From: Chrysoperla carnea
Taxonomy: Eukaryota > Arthropoda > Insecta > Neuroptera > Chrysopidae
Length of the DNA stretch: 64,000 nucleotides
Assembly (NCBI RefSeq): GCF_905475395.1
Contig: NC_058338.1
Span: 5,842,935 to 5,906,934 of the forward strand
Direction of reading: 5' to 3'
Below the pieces are notes generated by a model that saw only the letters and a list, made by a program, of their open reading frames with translations, ran no database searches and was not told where the DNA came from. The translations under genes and the position numbers were made by a program. Of the stretch, positions 37,101 through 46,690 are shown one piece after another (position 1 is the first letter of the stretch; each line of letters begins with the position of its first letter).

Positions 37101-40100
37101 TTTGATATGCCTAAAAGTATTTTACGGCCAAGTATTATCCTTTCATACAAGAAATCTGATACTTATAAAATAAACTCCGTAAATGCAACAAAAACTTCAA
37201 ATATGTTATCGTCCAAATCACTTACAACTCATTTACGACCAAATATTCCATCGAATGTAAAACCTGGTGATAAGCAAACATTATACTCCATAAGTTTGGA
37301 AAAAACTGCATTTATTCTGCCGCCCCAAACTACCATATTTGATATTTCCAAAACTAAGTTAGGAACAAGTATATTTGAAACCTCCAAAAATCATTTTCGA
37401 CTAGATAGTACTCCTTCGTACGGAAAATCGTTGCATAGCATTATTGGGAAGAAATCTTCGCCTCAAATACTACAATTTGATAAACCCAAAAATATTTTAA
37501 AACCAACCGTATACAAAATTCCCAAAAGTCATCTTGGATCAGATACTATATCCAATCTTGAGTATCTAATCCATTCTATAAACATCGGGAAAACTTCAAA
37601 CATTCTACCAAGTGAAACGATGGAGTCTAACAAGCCTACTAATATATTAGAAGTAAATCAATTGAACAAAACCAAAGTTCATTTAGGATCGTTCCCGCTG
37701 CTTAAGAAACCTGATATCACGTATCCCTTGCATTCCACAAACGTAGCAAAACCTTCGACAATTTTACCAAACAAAATCATACAACTCAACAAGCCCAAAA
37801 GCGAATTAGGCAAAAAAACTGATGACAACTCTTTATATTCCATAAATACCGAGAAACCTTTCAATATTTTGCCAACACGTGTAATGAAATTTCATATACC
37901 ACAAAATAGGTTAAGTCAAACTATTTTAAGCCTTTTTGAATCGAATATTTCATTGGATAAGAACTTAGTTCATGTGTACTCTACTTTGCATTCCATAACA
38001 AAAAAACCTTCAAACATTTTACCATCTAAAACGATAGAATTTAACAAACCCAAAATTGAATTACGACCAAATCAAATCGACTTACTTAAAGGTCAAAAGC
38101 CGAAGGATAATTATCAGTACTCTTTACATTCCGTAAACATTGGAATACTTCCAAGCATTCTACAAACTATAATAGAAAATTTCAATCCTAATAGTGAATT
38201 AGAATCGAATAAATTTTACACATCCAGAGATGGTTTAGGATCAGATACGATTCCATTGAATAAGAAACCTGATCAGTATCCGTTACATTCCATTGAAAAA
38301 ACTCCGAACATTTTACCGATAAAAATAATAGAATTTAATAAACTCAAAAGTGAGTTAAGGTCAAATAAATTGAACACACCTAAAGGTCAAGTAGAACAAG
38401 GTATAATTTCGTTGAAACCTGATTCCGAGCACTCGTTGTATTCTACAAAAATGGAAAACACTCTTAATATTTTTCCGACTAATATGATAGAATTTAATAA
38501 GCCCAAAAGTGAATTAAGGTCAAATAAATTGGACACACCTAAAGGTCAAGTTGGCCAAGATATTATTTCGTTGAAACCTGATTTCGAGCATTCTTTATAT
38601 TCCACAAAAGTGGGGAAATCTAATATTATACCGACTAAAATGATAGACTTTAATAAACCCAAAAGTGATTTACAACCAAAAACAGTAAAATCGATTACAA
38701 ATCATGAAATACTAACAGATAATAAATTTTCTAAATTTGGAGTGCGTATTAAAACAGCGACATGGATTACGTCGAGTAATGAAGAATTTTCGACTATTAA
38801 TACAAAACCATTACTGAATGAAGAACAAAAATCTATGAATACATCTCAGAACTTCCAAAAAATTTTCTCATCAACCACAGTTACCAGCGATCAATTACCA
38901 ATATCGATTAGTAAATATGATGATTTAAAATTAAATCGAACATCGTTTTATATACCAGGTAAGAAATTAACCAAGTTTGGCAGTAGAATATTTTGACGTT
39001 AAACGTCTTACCCTTCGAAATTGAGGGAAAATTGTGTAAAAATCTCTGTTAGTATTTTAATGATAATTTTTTGTTCGCGCTAGCAAAGCTATGACTCGGA
39101 AACACAATGAAAGAAACATTTTGAAAGTAGCATATTAAAATGTGATTATTTTGACGTACGAATTAAAGATACTAATAAAAAGGATTGCCGAATGCCTATA
39201 CCTATTCCAGTAACAATGTCCGGGTAAGACGTTTTAATCTAGTTCTTTTAGGATTTATCTACGAAAAAATCGTGGAGAAAATCCTTCTTTTTTTTTTACT
39301 TTTTATCCTCTCCCAACTTTGGAAACAAGCTTCCAGGAAAGATACCCTTTAAGTAGGAATGGAGCTGCGCCTAAAAGTAGACTATGGGGTATAGTTTTAA
39401 ACAGTGATTACCATGCAGAAGTTGGTCATGTGTGAAGAATTCGAATAGACAAAACTGAGCCCTCGAACAGGACAGAATTGTTGTCCTGATCACAAAGTCA
39501 TTCCAAGGAATTGGAAGACGCTGAATTCGCAAGAGATGGTACAATTCGGGCCATCGATTTGCTTCTCCCGATGTGCTTCTTATGATCTGTAAGCTGTTAT
39601 TGAATGGAACTATGATTAGAAAGCTCTTTACAAAATCAAGAGGTACATACTTGTATCTCTACAAGATAAATAAGATCAGAAGAGGATAATTCGGGTTTAG
39701 GGAGAGAAGAAAACGATAGCCCTTCTTCAGGAGGAGAAAAGGAAACGATAATCCACGTTGTCGGACACTGCGTAGCTCTTAATTTTATACAAAAACATCT
39801 TTGTTCCAGTAAGATCAGTTTTAGAGAAGTTTTTTCACCTTGATTTTTTCGAAAGATATCTTGTATCCTAAAATAATTGGATTATGTAACGTCTTCTTGA
39901 TGACTCAGGCAGTAATCTCGTTTAATTTTCTAGTTTCAGTTCAAGTATCATTATCAGAACGAACAAAATTTGAAAATCCATTAACTTTAACCAGTAGTAC
40001 AAAAATTATGGGAAAAAAGAAAGTTATACTTTCAACAATACCGAAATTATCACAAATTTTATCAAAACAAAAAAGTATTATTCCACAATTAAACCCTTTT

Positions 40101-43100
40101 ATTGAGTTAGAAATTTCGGAATATAATATATCCAATGGTATAATATTTTTTAAGGCAAATGTTTTTGGATTCTAATCGTTTTTTTTTTAATTTTAGCTCG
40201 GGTATTGCTACCAAAAATTAAAAGTTTTAATTTAGGGCATCATGTCGATAGACTTAAAGTGATAAAAACTGTTTATCCCATAAATAAAGGCACTATTACT
40301 TTACCGCATTTGCAACAGAAAACTATGAGCAATGGAAATTTACTACCGTCGATAACTCAAACAGGTAAAATTCAAGACAATCGAACGGAATTTTTTTATC
40401 TCACTTTCTAAATCAGCTTGTCTAATCAAAGTAAAGCGTTATAATAGAATCGATTAAAAATTGCGATGAATTCTCAAATGACAAAACTACATCAATTGTA
40501 AGCATAGCGCCAGGTGACAGAAAGTGAACTAAATTTAAATGAATAGGCTAGCCAAATCATTTGATTTTAGCTATTTGATTGAATGGCTGAATAACTATGA
40601 CAATTGGCTAGTCTGTTAATTGAACGGAAAATTAAAAATAATTTAATTTTAACAGATAAAATGGAACATTTTAAAAACGTTAATCAGAAAATTGTTAAAA
40701 CAAAAATTGAAAATATTCATAAACCTGATTTGATTATGACCTGGAAAACGGTAATTAATTCAAACATTGGAAAATCAACCACCAAACAACCGATTTTGTC
40801 TGTCTTATATCCGAGTAAAACTTTAACAGATGTCATGAAAAGATGGAATATGGAAAAAATTGATATCATATCAACATCAAGATTTTCAAAGATAACTGAA
40901 AATATTGGAAGCATCAAACCGATATTTACATTAACGATAACAACTCTCCCAAGTGGAACTGATTCAACCATTATATCATCAAAAACAATCATGGAACCAA
41001 TTATTTTCTCAAAAATAACAGGAAATATACCACATCCAATCACTCATCCGTTTATAACATGGGATACAATAACGCATTCAAGTAACACTTTAACGGATAT
41101 CATGGAACGTTATGAAATTATTGATCCCAAATTTTTAGATAATAAACAAACCATACTTCCAAAAAAGACTGAATATATTTCAAATTCGATCACCGAACCG
41201 ACATGGAAGTTAATAGGTTATCCAAATCTTAACCCAAGTAAATCAACCCAAATATATAATACAATTGTTCCCACATACTTCGAAATTAATCCAAAATTTT
41301 CAACAATTAAAGATATTCCAAACATGATTACCAATAAACCGATTATGACATGGGAAACTCTAAATATTAGCCTAAATAAAGCAGGTAATCTAAAAGATTG
41401 AAAAAATATTGTTTGGTTATTCTCTGGTGGAAATATTTATCTGAAAAAAGCTCGGAAAAAGTTTTGAAAACTCTTCACACTTTTTTTTTTATTGTCCAGA
41501 GAAAAAATACTTTAGAAAAGTCTTATGTAGAGTTTGAAGATTTTTTCAGTGAAATATTTTCACCCGGTTTCTCAGAAATTAACCAAGATTATTTTCAAAA
41601 ACGATTATTTCAACAGTAACAACACCGAACCTTATCCCAAATGTTATTTCAACGGATGTTAAAAAAAACCGTCAACCAATCCCAGAAATTAAACCTACTA
41701 AACTCACAAAACAACCCACAAATGTTCCAACTCTAATCACCCAATCAATTTTAAGTTGGGAAAGAAAAACACATGTAGATCATGTGGAATTTTACAGCAT
41801 GGGCATTGGAACAAAATATAAATTGGTTTCAACAAAATTTGATACTCCAACAATTACCGCGATTACAGATATATTACCAAATATCGATAGACCGGAGGGT
41901 AAGCACATGTCACTTAGAAAGGTAGAGTCCGACGAAAAGCATTAAATAAGAACAGCGCTGCTGTAGTATTCTAGCCACTTTATTTCATGCTTTTTGTGGT
42001 CCCTTTTTGAGTCAAACAGCCATAAGAGATTATGCTCCCTTACCTCTAAACAGGCGGAAGTATCAAAATTACAAATGTAAAACCTGTTACAATACCAGCA
42101 AATTCATCTACTTTAGAAAGAAGTTCAACTGTTGAAACTTTACAATCAAAAACTGAAACTTTACAAGCAATTAAAACAAAAAGTGTACCACTTGAAACCT
42201 TACAAGCAAAATATGTAACTTTGTCAAAAATTACAAAACCATCTGATACGTTAAGAGTAAAAACTGCGATTTTAAAACATATTACAACAATTGTATCAAC
42301 ACTACCAACTGGAATTTTACAAACCAAAGTTGTTATTTTACAATCAAGTTCAATAAATAAAGTACCAAGCGAAATTTTAGAATCGAAAACACTTACTTTA
42401 GAACCAAAGCGAGTGCGAACTGAAAATGTTCAAACAAAAACGGTTACTTTACAAGCACATACAACAAAGCAAAATTCAGATTGTAGAGGGACATCAGAAT
42501 TTAGGCATGGACACGCAATTAAAGATAAAACAGAACCTGTTGAAATCTTTGAAATAATTCCGCATGTAAAAGAAAAATCATCTATGCATGAAATTTATAA
42601 ATCTGACGAACGAAGGGAACGGTTTAGACTGAGAGAGGAAACTCAGCATGGTAATTATATAAATAGTTTTTCATTTTATCGCTGAAAAATAAATCCACCC
42701 AGTTCACTAGATATACTAATATTTTTTATTCCTGAAAATGCAGGTGCATATAGGAATTACATGCAAAACAATGGAAAATCAAGATCTCCGAATATTATCC
42801 TAAAAATTTTACCGTTTATATTAATGCTAATTATTATGTAATATTAAATATGTTTACGCACAGCGATAAAGTGATGCTAAGTTTTTAAACCAAGTGTTTT
42901 TTTTACTCCACATATTTGTTAACCCTGTACATATGAAATATATATCAAAGTATATTAATTTTAATAAAACTTACCGAGGCAGTAACTCCACCAATGATAG
43001 CAGCATTTCGCTTATGTTTATTTGCCGAACGATATCTTGTATATAATTTTCGTCCAATCCAAACAGGAATTCCTATACACATAAAACAAACAAATTAGTA

Positions 43101-46100
43101 AAAGTTCTACAAATAAAAAATAAATTTCTTACCTATTATCATAGCCGGTACTGCAATGCCGGCAACTAAAGCAATTCCAACGGGGGCACCAACAAGTGTT
43201 CCAAGTTGCCATAGTATTTTCTTCTTTCGAGACCATGGTTTTTTACCCCAAAATGTGCAACCAGAAGGACTGAAATATTTCATATCAACACAGATTAGGG
43301 TATCTAGATTTTTTGTTGAATGTTATACAGGGTGGGTTATTTTAATCTATAAGGGCTAATAGCTCGTTTTGTAGTTAACCAATAAAAAAAATTGTAGAAT
43401 TAGATGGGGAATATCATGTTCTGACGTCAAATTGGACCTAGTTCTTCGGGGTTGCATTAATAGCCAATTTAGATTCTAAACTGATCAGCGTATTTTCTTT
43501 CGATTAAATACAATAATGGCATATTTTTAAGTGGTATTTCCTCCGGAAATGATTTGGATGAAAAATGTTAGTTTTTCTATGAGGATCAACTTTATAATTT
43601 AATGTGCCATTCTAACTCTTATCGTTTAGAATCTAAATTGGCTATTAAAGAACTTCGAAGAACTAGGTCCAATCTGATGTCAGAACATGATGTCCCCTAA
43701 CAAACTCTGGAACTTTGATTTAAGTTATTTTTTGACTGGTTAACTACCAAAACAACCTATTAGCCATTATATATTAAAATGACTCACCCTGTATACTCCG
43801 TTTATGAAGAAATCGTTCTGCACTTACCTAAGATAATGTAGATCACTAATTTCTTTCATACAGAGCCAACAAAATTCAGCTCCACAAACTGCGCACATCA
43901 TATGATTGCAGGATCCATCGTCCATTTTAACTATTAACACTTGACATCTTGGGCAAGGTTTTATATCGTCTGCAATTTTACATAATTCAAATCATGAGCA
44001 TCGGAGAAATATTTTTAAATAGGCGTTCAGTTTGATTAAACCGAAGTTTTCTCGTTTTTTTGTATACTTACTTTGTCTAGAATCTTGACTAAAACTAACC
44101 GATGATGAGCGTACATTAGGTGAACGTTGTGCGCGTGCAGCATCACATGTTTGATTGGGATGCCATTCAGCTTTACAATGATAACAAAAATATGAATCAC
44201 AGCCAGGACGTTCACAATGAAGTTTTGGACAACTGGCGCAACCTGTTGCTACCACAGCATAACTAATAACAAAATTAAATTAAATTAAAAAAACCTTATT
44301 TCATTTCATAATTCGAGAGTCAATGAATTACGTAAGTCGAATGCGATAGTCACAAGTCATAGAAAATTGATTTTCTGGTACTTAGTGAAGCTTTGCTATC
44401 AATAGTTTCAGAAAAAAGGAAACCTTTATAGCTATGAAAAGGAAGATTAAACAGTTCTGTATCTCAGAAACTATCAATAAACAAACGAAGTCTCTTTAAG
44501 CTCACCTACAATCTGGTGCTGGACACCATCTAGTGTCAGGATCAACAGCTAATACTCGTCTAACCATAAAATCTTCATATTTTTCATATTGTGTATTATC
44601 ATCTAAAATTGATCGTATTTCTGTCCACAAAAAAATAAAATTATTTTCAAATACGAAATTAAACTATGATGGGCAAATTAAAACAGTTACTAACCATTTG
44701 GATGCATTGGCTCAGCACATTCCGGGCAAGCAATACATACACGAGATTCTGAAATTTCAATTCGGAGATATTGTTGTAAACAATTATAACATGAACGATG
44801 ACCGCATGCCATTAGTTCAGGGAATTCTTCACTTGATAATTCGGCCAAACATAATGGACATTCGAGCCATACACCTTCGCCACTCTAAGAAAAAACAATG
44901 CGGAACATTAATATCTTCTGGAAATATCAAAGAATTTAGTATTACAAGTTGAACATAGTTCGAATGAGTTCTAAACCCGTCAGTACTCGCGTCAGCCGTT
45001 CATATTTCGCGCGTTAAATATTCTTTTACTTTGTAAATCATAACCTCAACATAATTGTACATAATTGTATTCAACAACTTATATCATTTGAAAAAAATAA
45101 GTTATTTATGTTTTAAATCGAGCGTTAGCAAAATGTTCATAATGCGAGTGCTGACGAGTTAAAATAGCGTGGGGGGTGGGGCGAAGAAATGCGTTTTATA
45201 TAAAATAAAACAGGAGTTGTCATAGAACACCTGTTATTAGGAATAATTTTTAATGTGAATTTTAGGGTCTCTAGGCACTAGGCGGCCTGGCAGTATGAAG
45301 TAGCCAACATATGAAAATCCATTGGATTACGCCTGCAATTATTTTCACCACAGCCAGAGCAAGGCAACTGTGTTAATTATACAAACTTGAATTTTTAACC
45401 CCCGAACCAAAAGAGGGGCGTCTGTTTCATAATAAACAAAATGTTTCTCTATAATTATTTGAAAGTCAAAAAAGGAAGGTATATATGGCGAAAGATAAAA
45501 ATAATTACTTTCGCTGTACTTGTTGTAAAAACTGATGAACGACTAACAGTTTTTTGTAATTCCTGTTGATGTGGAAATGCTCCTGGCCCACTATTTGTTG
45601 CACGGATTTCCGGATGAAAACGTTCATTGATTCGTGATGATGAACTACTTCGAGCTTCCGTACCTTCTCGAGCTGAAAAATAAATTTCATTAATTTTTAT
45701 CGAAAGGATAACTTTGCCTACACATGGAAGTTGATAATTGTGCTTTCATTTTAAAATTTTACATCTGAAAATGGCGAGTTTTTAGGGGAAGGGAAAACTA
45801 AAAAAAATATCATTTCTGACTAGGATGAGAGAAAATTTCGAAAATACGAATACGTGAAATCCACAAAAAAAAAATGTTAGCCCGAAACGAAAAACTGAAG
45901 CCTCAGTATTTTCTGTTTAGAACGTTAAAAATAATTTGTGAAATACTTACCAAAAGGTCTATGATGGTTCTTGGAAGTGGTTTGAACAGATCGTGGTAAT
46001 CGACGTCCACCTAATGGACTTGCATATAATAATCGTCTAATACTAAAACGTGATACTCCTCTACGTCGTTGATTACTTCCTCCAGGCGTAGTTGAATCAT

Positions 46101-46164
46101 TGTTCGTACAGGGTGATCGAGTGTCCATATGTGAAACGTTAATATCGTTTGATGATTTTCGCAT
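22190..46164 (-). CDS. RNF19: RNF19-type RBR E3 ubiquitin ligase
   Basis: Twelve coding exons on the minus strand, from the start: 46164-45951, 45672-45509, 44884-44695, 44620-44506, 44262-44072, 43969-43828, 43269-43133, 43072-42975, 23743-23539, 23260-23065, 23003-22841 and 22693-22190. All phases join, giving 772 residues. RING1 begins at about residue 135 ([20 protein letters not shown]). The IBR follows in exons 4-5. RING2 (exon 6) holds CNHMMC, whose last Cys (about C317) is the expected ubiquitin-accepting residue. Two membrane segments follow (about 358-385 and 418-442), then CRSGGCGV and a Ser/Thr-rich tail. RNF19A/B (dorfin) is a membrane-bound RBR ligase acting with UbcH7-type E2 enzymes. 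Intron 8 is 19 kb and contains two plus-strand genes. Non-coding 5' exons could not be located. Confidence 0.95.
23990..24390. repeat. Degenerate tandem repeat in RNF19 intron 8
   Basis: About four diverged copies of a block starting GATTCGTAATCAGC followed by AAAAAT occur at about 23995, 24147, 24275 and 24357. The spacing shrinks (152, 128, 82), which indicates internal deletions. The minus-strand frame across it is a by-product of the repeats. Confidence 0.6.
24391..26329. other. RNF19 intron 8, no feature seen
   Basis: AT-rich intron. A slightly G+C-richer patch at 24740-25030 is open in both strands for about 60-80 codons, but shows no domain or splice context. Confidence 0.45.
26330..26520 (-). 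repeat. Dispersed repeat family copy 3 (inverted)
   Basis: Minus-strand copy of the family at 2190 and 18481. Read on the minus strand it gives the GTTATAAGTTTGACCGCTA block, a TGTCTGTCTGTGGCATCG-like block, the AACCGATTTTAATTTTT core and GTTTCAAGTGCGAGTTTAGG. It is the most complete of the copies here. Confidence 0.65.
26820..26866. repeat. 24-bp tandem duplication
   Basis: TCTAAACATGTAATGTAATT followed by TCTT/TCAT occurs twice in tandem about 55-100 bases upstream of the kinase-like gene's ATG, so it lies in its probable promoter or 5' UTR. Confidence 0.6.
26921..29148 (+). CDS. EcKinase/CHK-like small-molecule kinase
   Basis: Two exons, 26921-27313 and 28222-29148, joined in phase 0, give 439 residues. 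This is the insect EcKinase-like (CHK) family, whose members phosphorylate ecdysteroids or other small hydroxylated substrates, including some xenobiotics. The likely ATP-binding Lys is K104 ([15 protein letters not shown]), with a conserved Glu in REIKFYT (E125). The catalytic loop is [11 protein letters not shown] (H301, D303, N308) and the metal-binding Asp lies in ILDWQ (D324). The length is normal for the family (400-430) with a slightly long, acidic N-terminus. No signal peptide, so probably cytosolic. The gene lies on the opposite strand inside intron 8 of RNF19. The substrate cannot be told from sequence. Reading through the intron would give a 203-residue truncated product without the catalytic loop. 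Confidence 0.92.
29149..29805. other. 3' UTR of kinase gene and spacer
   Basis: Probable 3' UTR with AATAAA-type signals near 29455-29500. A short G+C-richer patch at about 29618-29680 (CAGGGCCGTAACGACGG) looks like a piece of a DNA transposon end. No gene was recognised. Confidence 0.45.
29806..30711. repeat. 316-bp tandem repeat, 2.9 copies
   Basis: The motif TGATAAACCAAGTAT starts at 29821, 30137 and 30453, an exact 316-bp period. Copies 1 and 2 are nearly identical; copy 3 is more diverged and stops short after TTTATGA at about 30709. The units contain a TGACGTCA palindrome in copies 1 and 2. The array lies between the two genes nested in RNF19 intron 8. Confidence 0.9.
30917..42841 (+). 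CDS. Giant secreted CAP-domain repeat protein
   Basis: Thirteen exons: 30917-31108, 31700-31888, 32051-32129, 32216-32348, 32483-32763, 33031-33819, 34078-38958, 39940-40137, 40197-40364, 40656-41384, 41617-41898, 42054-42650 and 42744-42841. They give about 2871 residues. Signal peptide at 1-19. A diverged antigen-5-type CAP domain spans exons 1-5: [31 protein letters not shown], then [17 protein letters not shown] and [15 protein letters not shown], which correspond to CAP1 and CAP2 signatures with one His kept (about H204). The rest is Thr/Ser/Lys/Asn-rich low-complexity sequence, with a 15-residue array, about 50-residue repeats and 80-residue repeats. The C-terminus is hydrophobic ([15 protein letters not shown]), like a GPI-anchor signal. 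Introns 5-12 are all phase 1. Ends about 130 bases from RNF19 exon 8 on the other strand. Role unknown; possibly a mucin-like extracellular or cuticle-surface protein. The middle exons rest on frame continuity only. Confidence 0.8.
31430..31640. repeat. Short direct repeat in CAP gene intron 1
   Basis: The block AATAATTCGTACTAATTAAA, preceded by CAACTGG and followed by ACAG, occurs twice about 138 bases apart. No further meaning seen. Confidence 0.5.
31951..31985 (+). repeat. tRNA-like A-box fragment
   Basis: TATCTCAGTTGGTTAAGGCG closely resembles the D-arm and A box of a tRNA. No T-arm follows, so it is a fragment of a tRNA-derived SINE or a dead tRNA. It sits in an intron of the CAP gene. 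Confidence 0.45.
33448..33640 (+). repeat. Coding 45-bp tandem repeat (15 residues)
   Basis: About four in-frame copies of a 45-bp unit encoding [12 protein letters not shown] and close variants lie inside exon 6 of the CAP gene. The central copies are nearly identical in DNA, which points to recent slippage or unequal exchange. Confidence 0.85.
36350..37330 (+). repeat. Coding 240-bp tandem repeat (80 residues)
   Basis: Four in-frame units within exon 7 of the CAP gene, each with [20 protein letters not shown] and [20 protein letters not shown] or close variants. The segment 36541-36780 is repeated at 36781-37020 without visible difference over 240 bases; the outer units have diverged. Confidence 0.92.
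39190..39790 (+). mobile_element. Possible decayed LINE fragment in CAP gene intron 7
   Basis: A G+C-richer block inside an AT-rich intron. Near 39740-39780 one frame reads [14 protein letters not shown], resembling the ET..H....HC..L motif at the C-terminus of non-LTR reverse transcriptases. Upstream frames are broken. The call is weak and rests on this motif and on base composition. Confidence 0.3.
41423..41568. mobile_element. Decayed inverted-repeat element in CAP gene intron 10
   Basis: The left end TCTGGTGGAAATATTTATCTGA and the right end, read on the minus strand as CCGGGTGAAAATATTTCACTGA, are diverged inverted repeats. The same GGTGGAAA..ATATTT style of end is seen in the element at 21423-21625. 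Confidence 0.45.
43328..43791. mobile_element. Long-TIR MITE in RNF19 intron 6 (464 bp)
   Basis: The ends CAGGGTGGGTTATTTTAATC and, inverted, CAGGGTGAGTCATTTTAATA continue as diverged inverted repeats for about 170 bases on each side. TA flanks both ends (43326-43327 and 43792-43793). No coding capacity. It would fold into a long imperfect hairpin in the RNF19 pre-mRNA. Confidence 0.75.
45402..45440 (+). repeat. Truncated copy of the dispersed repeat family
   Basis: AACCCCCGAACCAAAAGAGG followed by GGCGTC matches the start of the copy at 18481. It ends soon after. Located in RNF19 intron 2. Confidence 0.5.
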
Positions 46165-46309
46165 TTTGATTAATTTCTAAAGATTATCGAAGATAATCAA
46201 TGAGAATTCTAGATTTATAAAAAAAATAAAATTTCAAAATTACTTCAATTCTTAGATCAAGTAAAGTAATCGTTTTAGGTCTTTCAAGGAAAAAAAAACA
46301 ACAACAACA

Positions 46310-46690
46310 AAATGCGCCCCAGAGCAATTTATGGTGAAGGATTTAATCTACAAACAAGTTTCCGTTGGTAGGGCTATAGCGCAGGCAAGACGAGGGCTGC
46401 ATCTGCGTCCAAATTCGACGGGTATGCTGCGGTGGTCAGCTCGGGTACTAACATGTCTCAGCCAGTAGGAGTTTAGATAGTTTCCGATCCCTAACAAGGT
46501 GCTCTGGAGCCTACAATGATGGAGCGTTGGTAGTTTCAGGCTAATATCTCGGTTGCCAGAAACGCGCATGGATTTGGAGTATCCCGCCTTCCTAGTTGTG
46601 GATGCGCTGGTCTAGCCTCGATTGGAATAGCAGTGAAGATTGAGCCGTCGAGCAGGTATCTCACTTGAATCTTTTTCAGGCTATGTTTCC
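46310..46690 (-). mobile_element. G+C-rich island, possible LINE 3' fragment
   Basis: About 380 bases near 50% G+C stand out sharply in AT-rich DNA, about 150 bases upstream of the RNF19 start codon. Read on the minus strand the block ends in a TTGTTGTTGTT tract, like the simple-repeat tail of a non-LTR element. It has no intact frame with a recognisable domain. An RNF19 5' exon or promoter island is an alternative. Confidence 0.35.

Noticed and set aside
41398-41619. 73-codon frame between CAP gene exons 10 and 11
   Set aside because: It lies in an intron over a decayed inverted-repeat element, and the phase-1 splice sites on both sides work without it.
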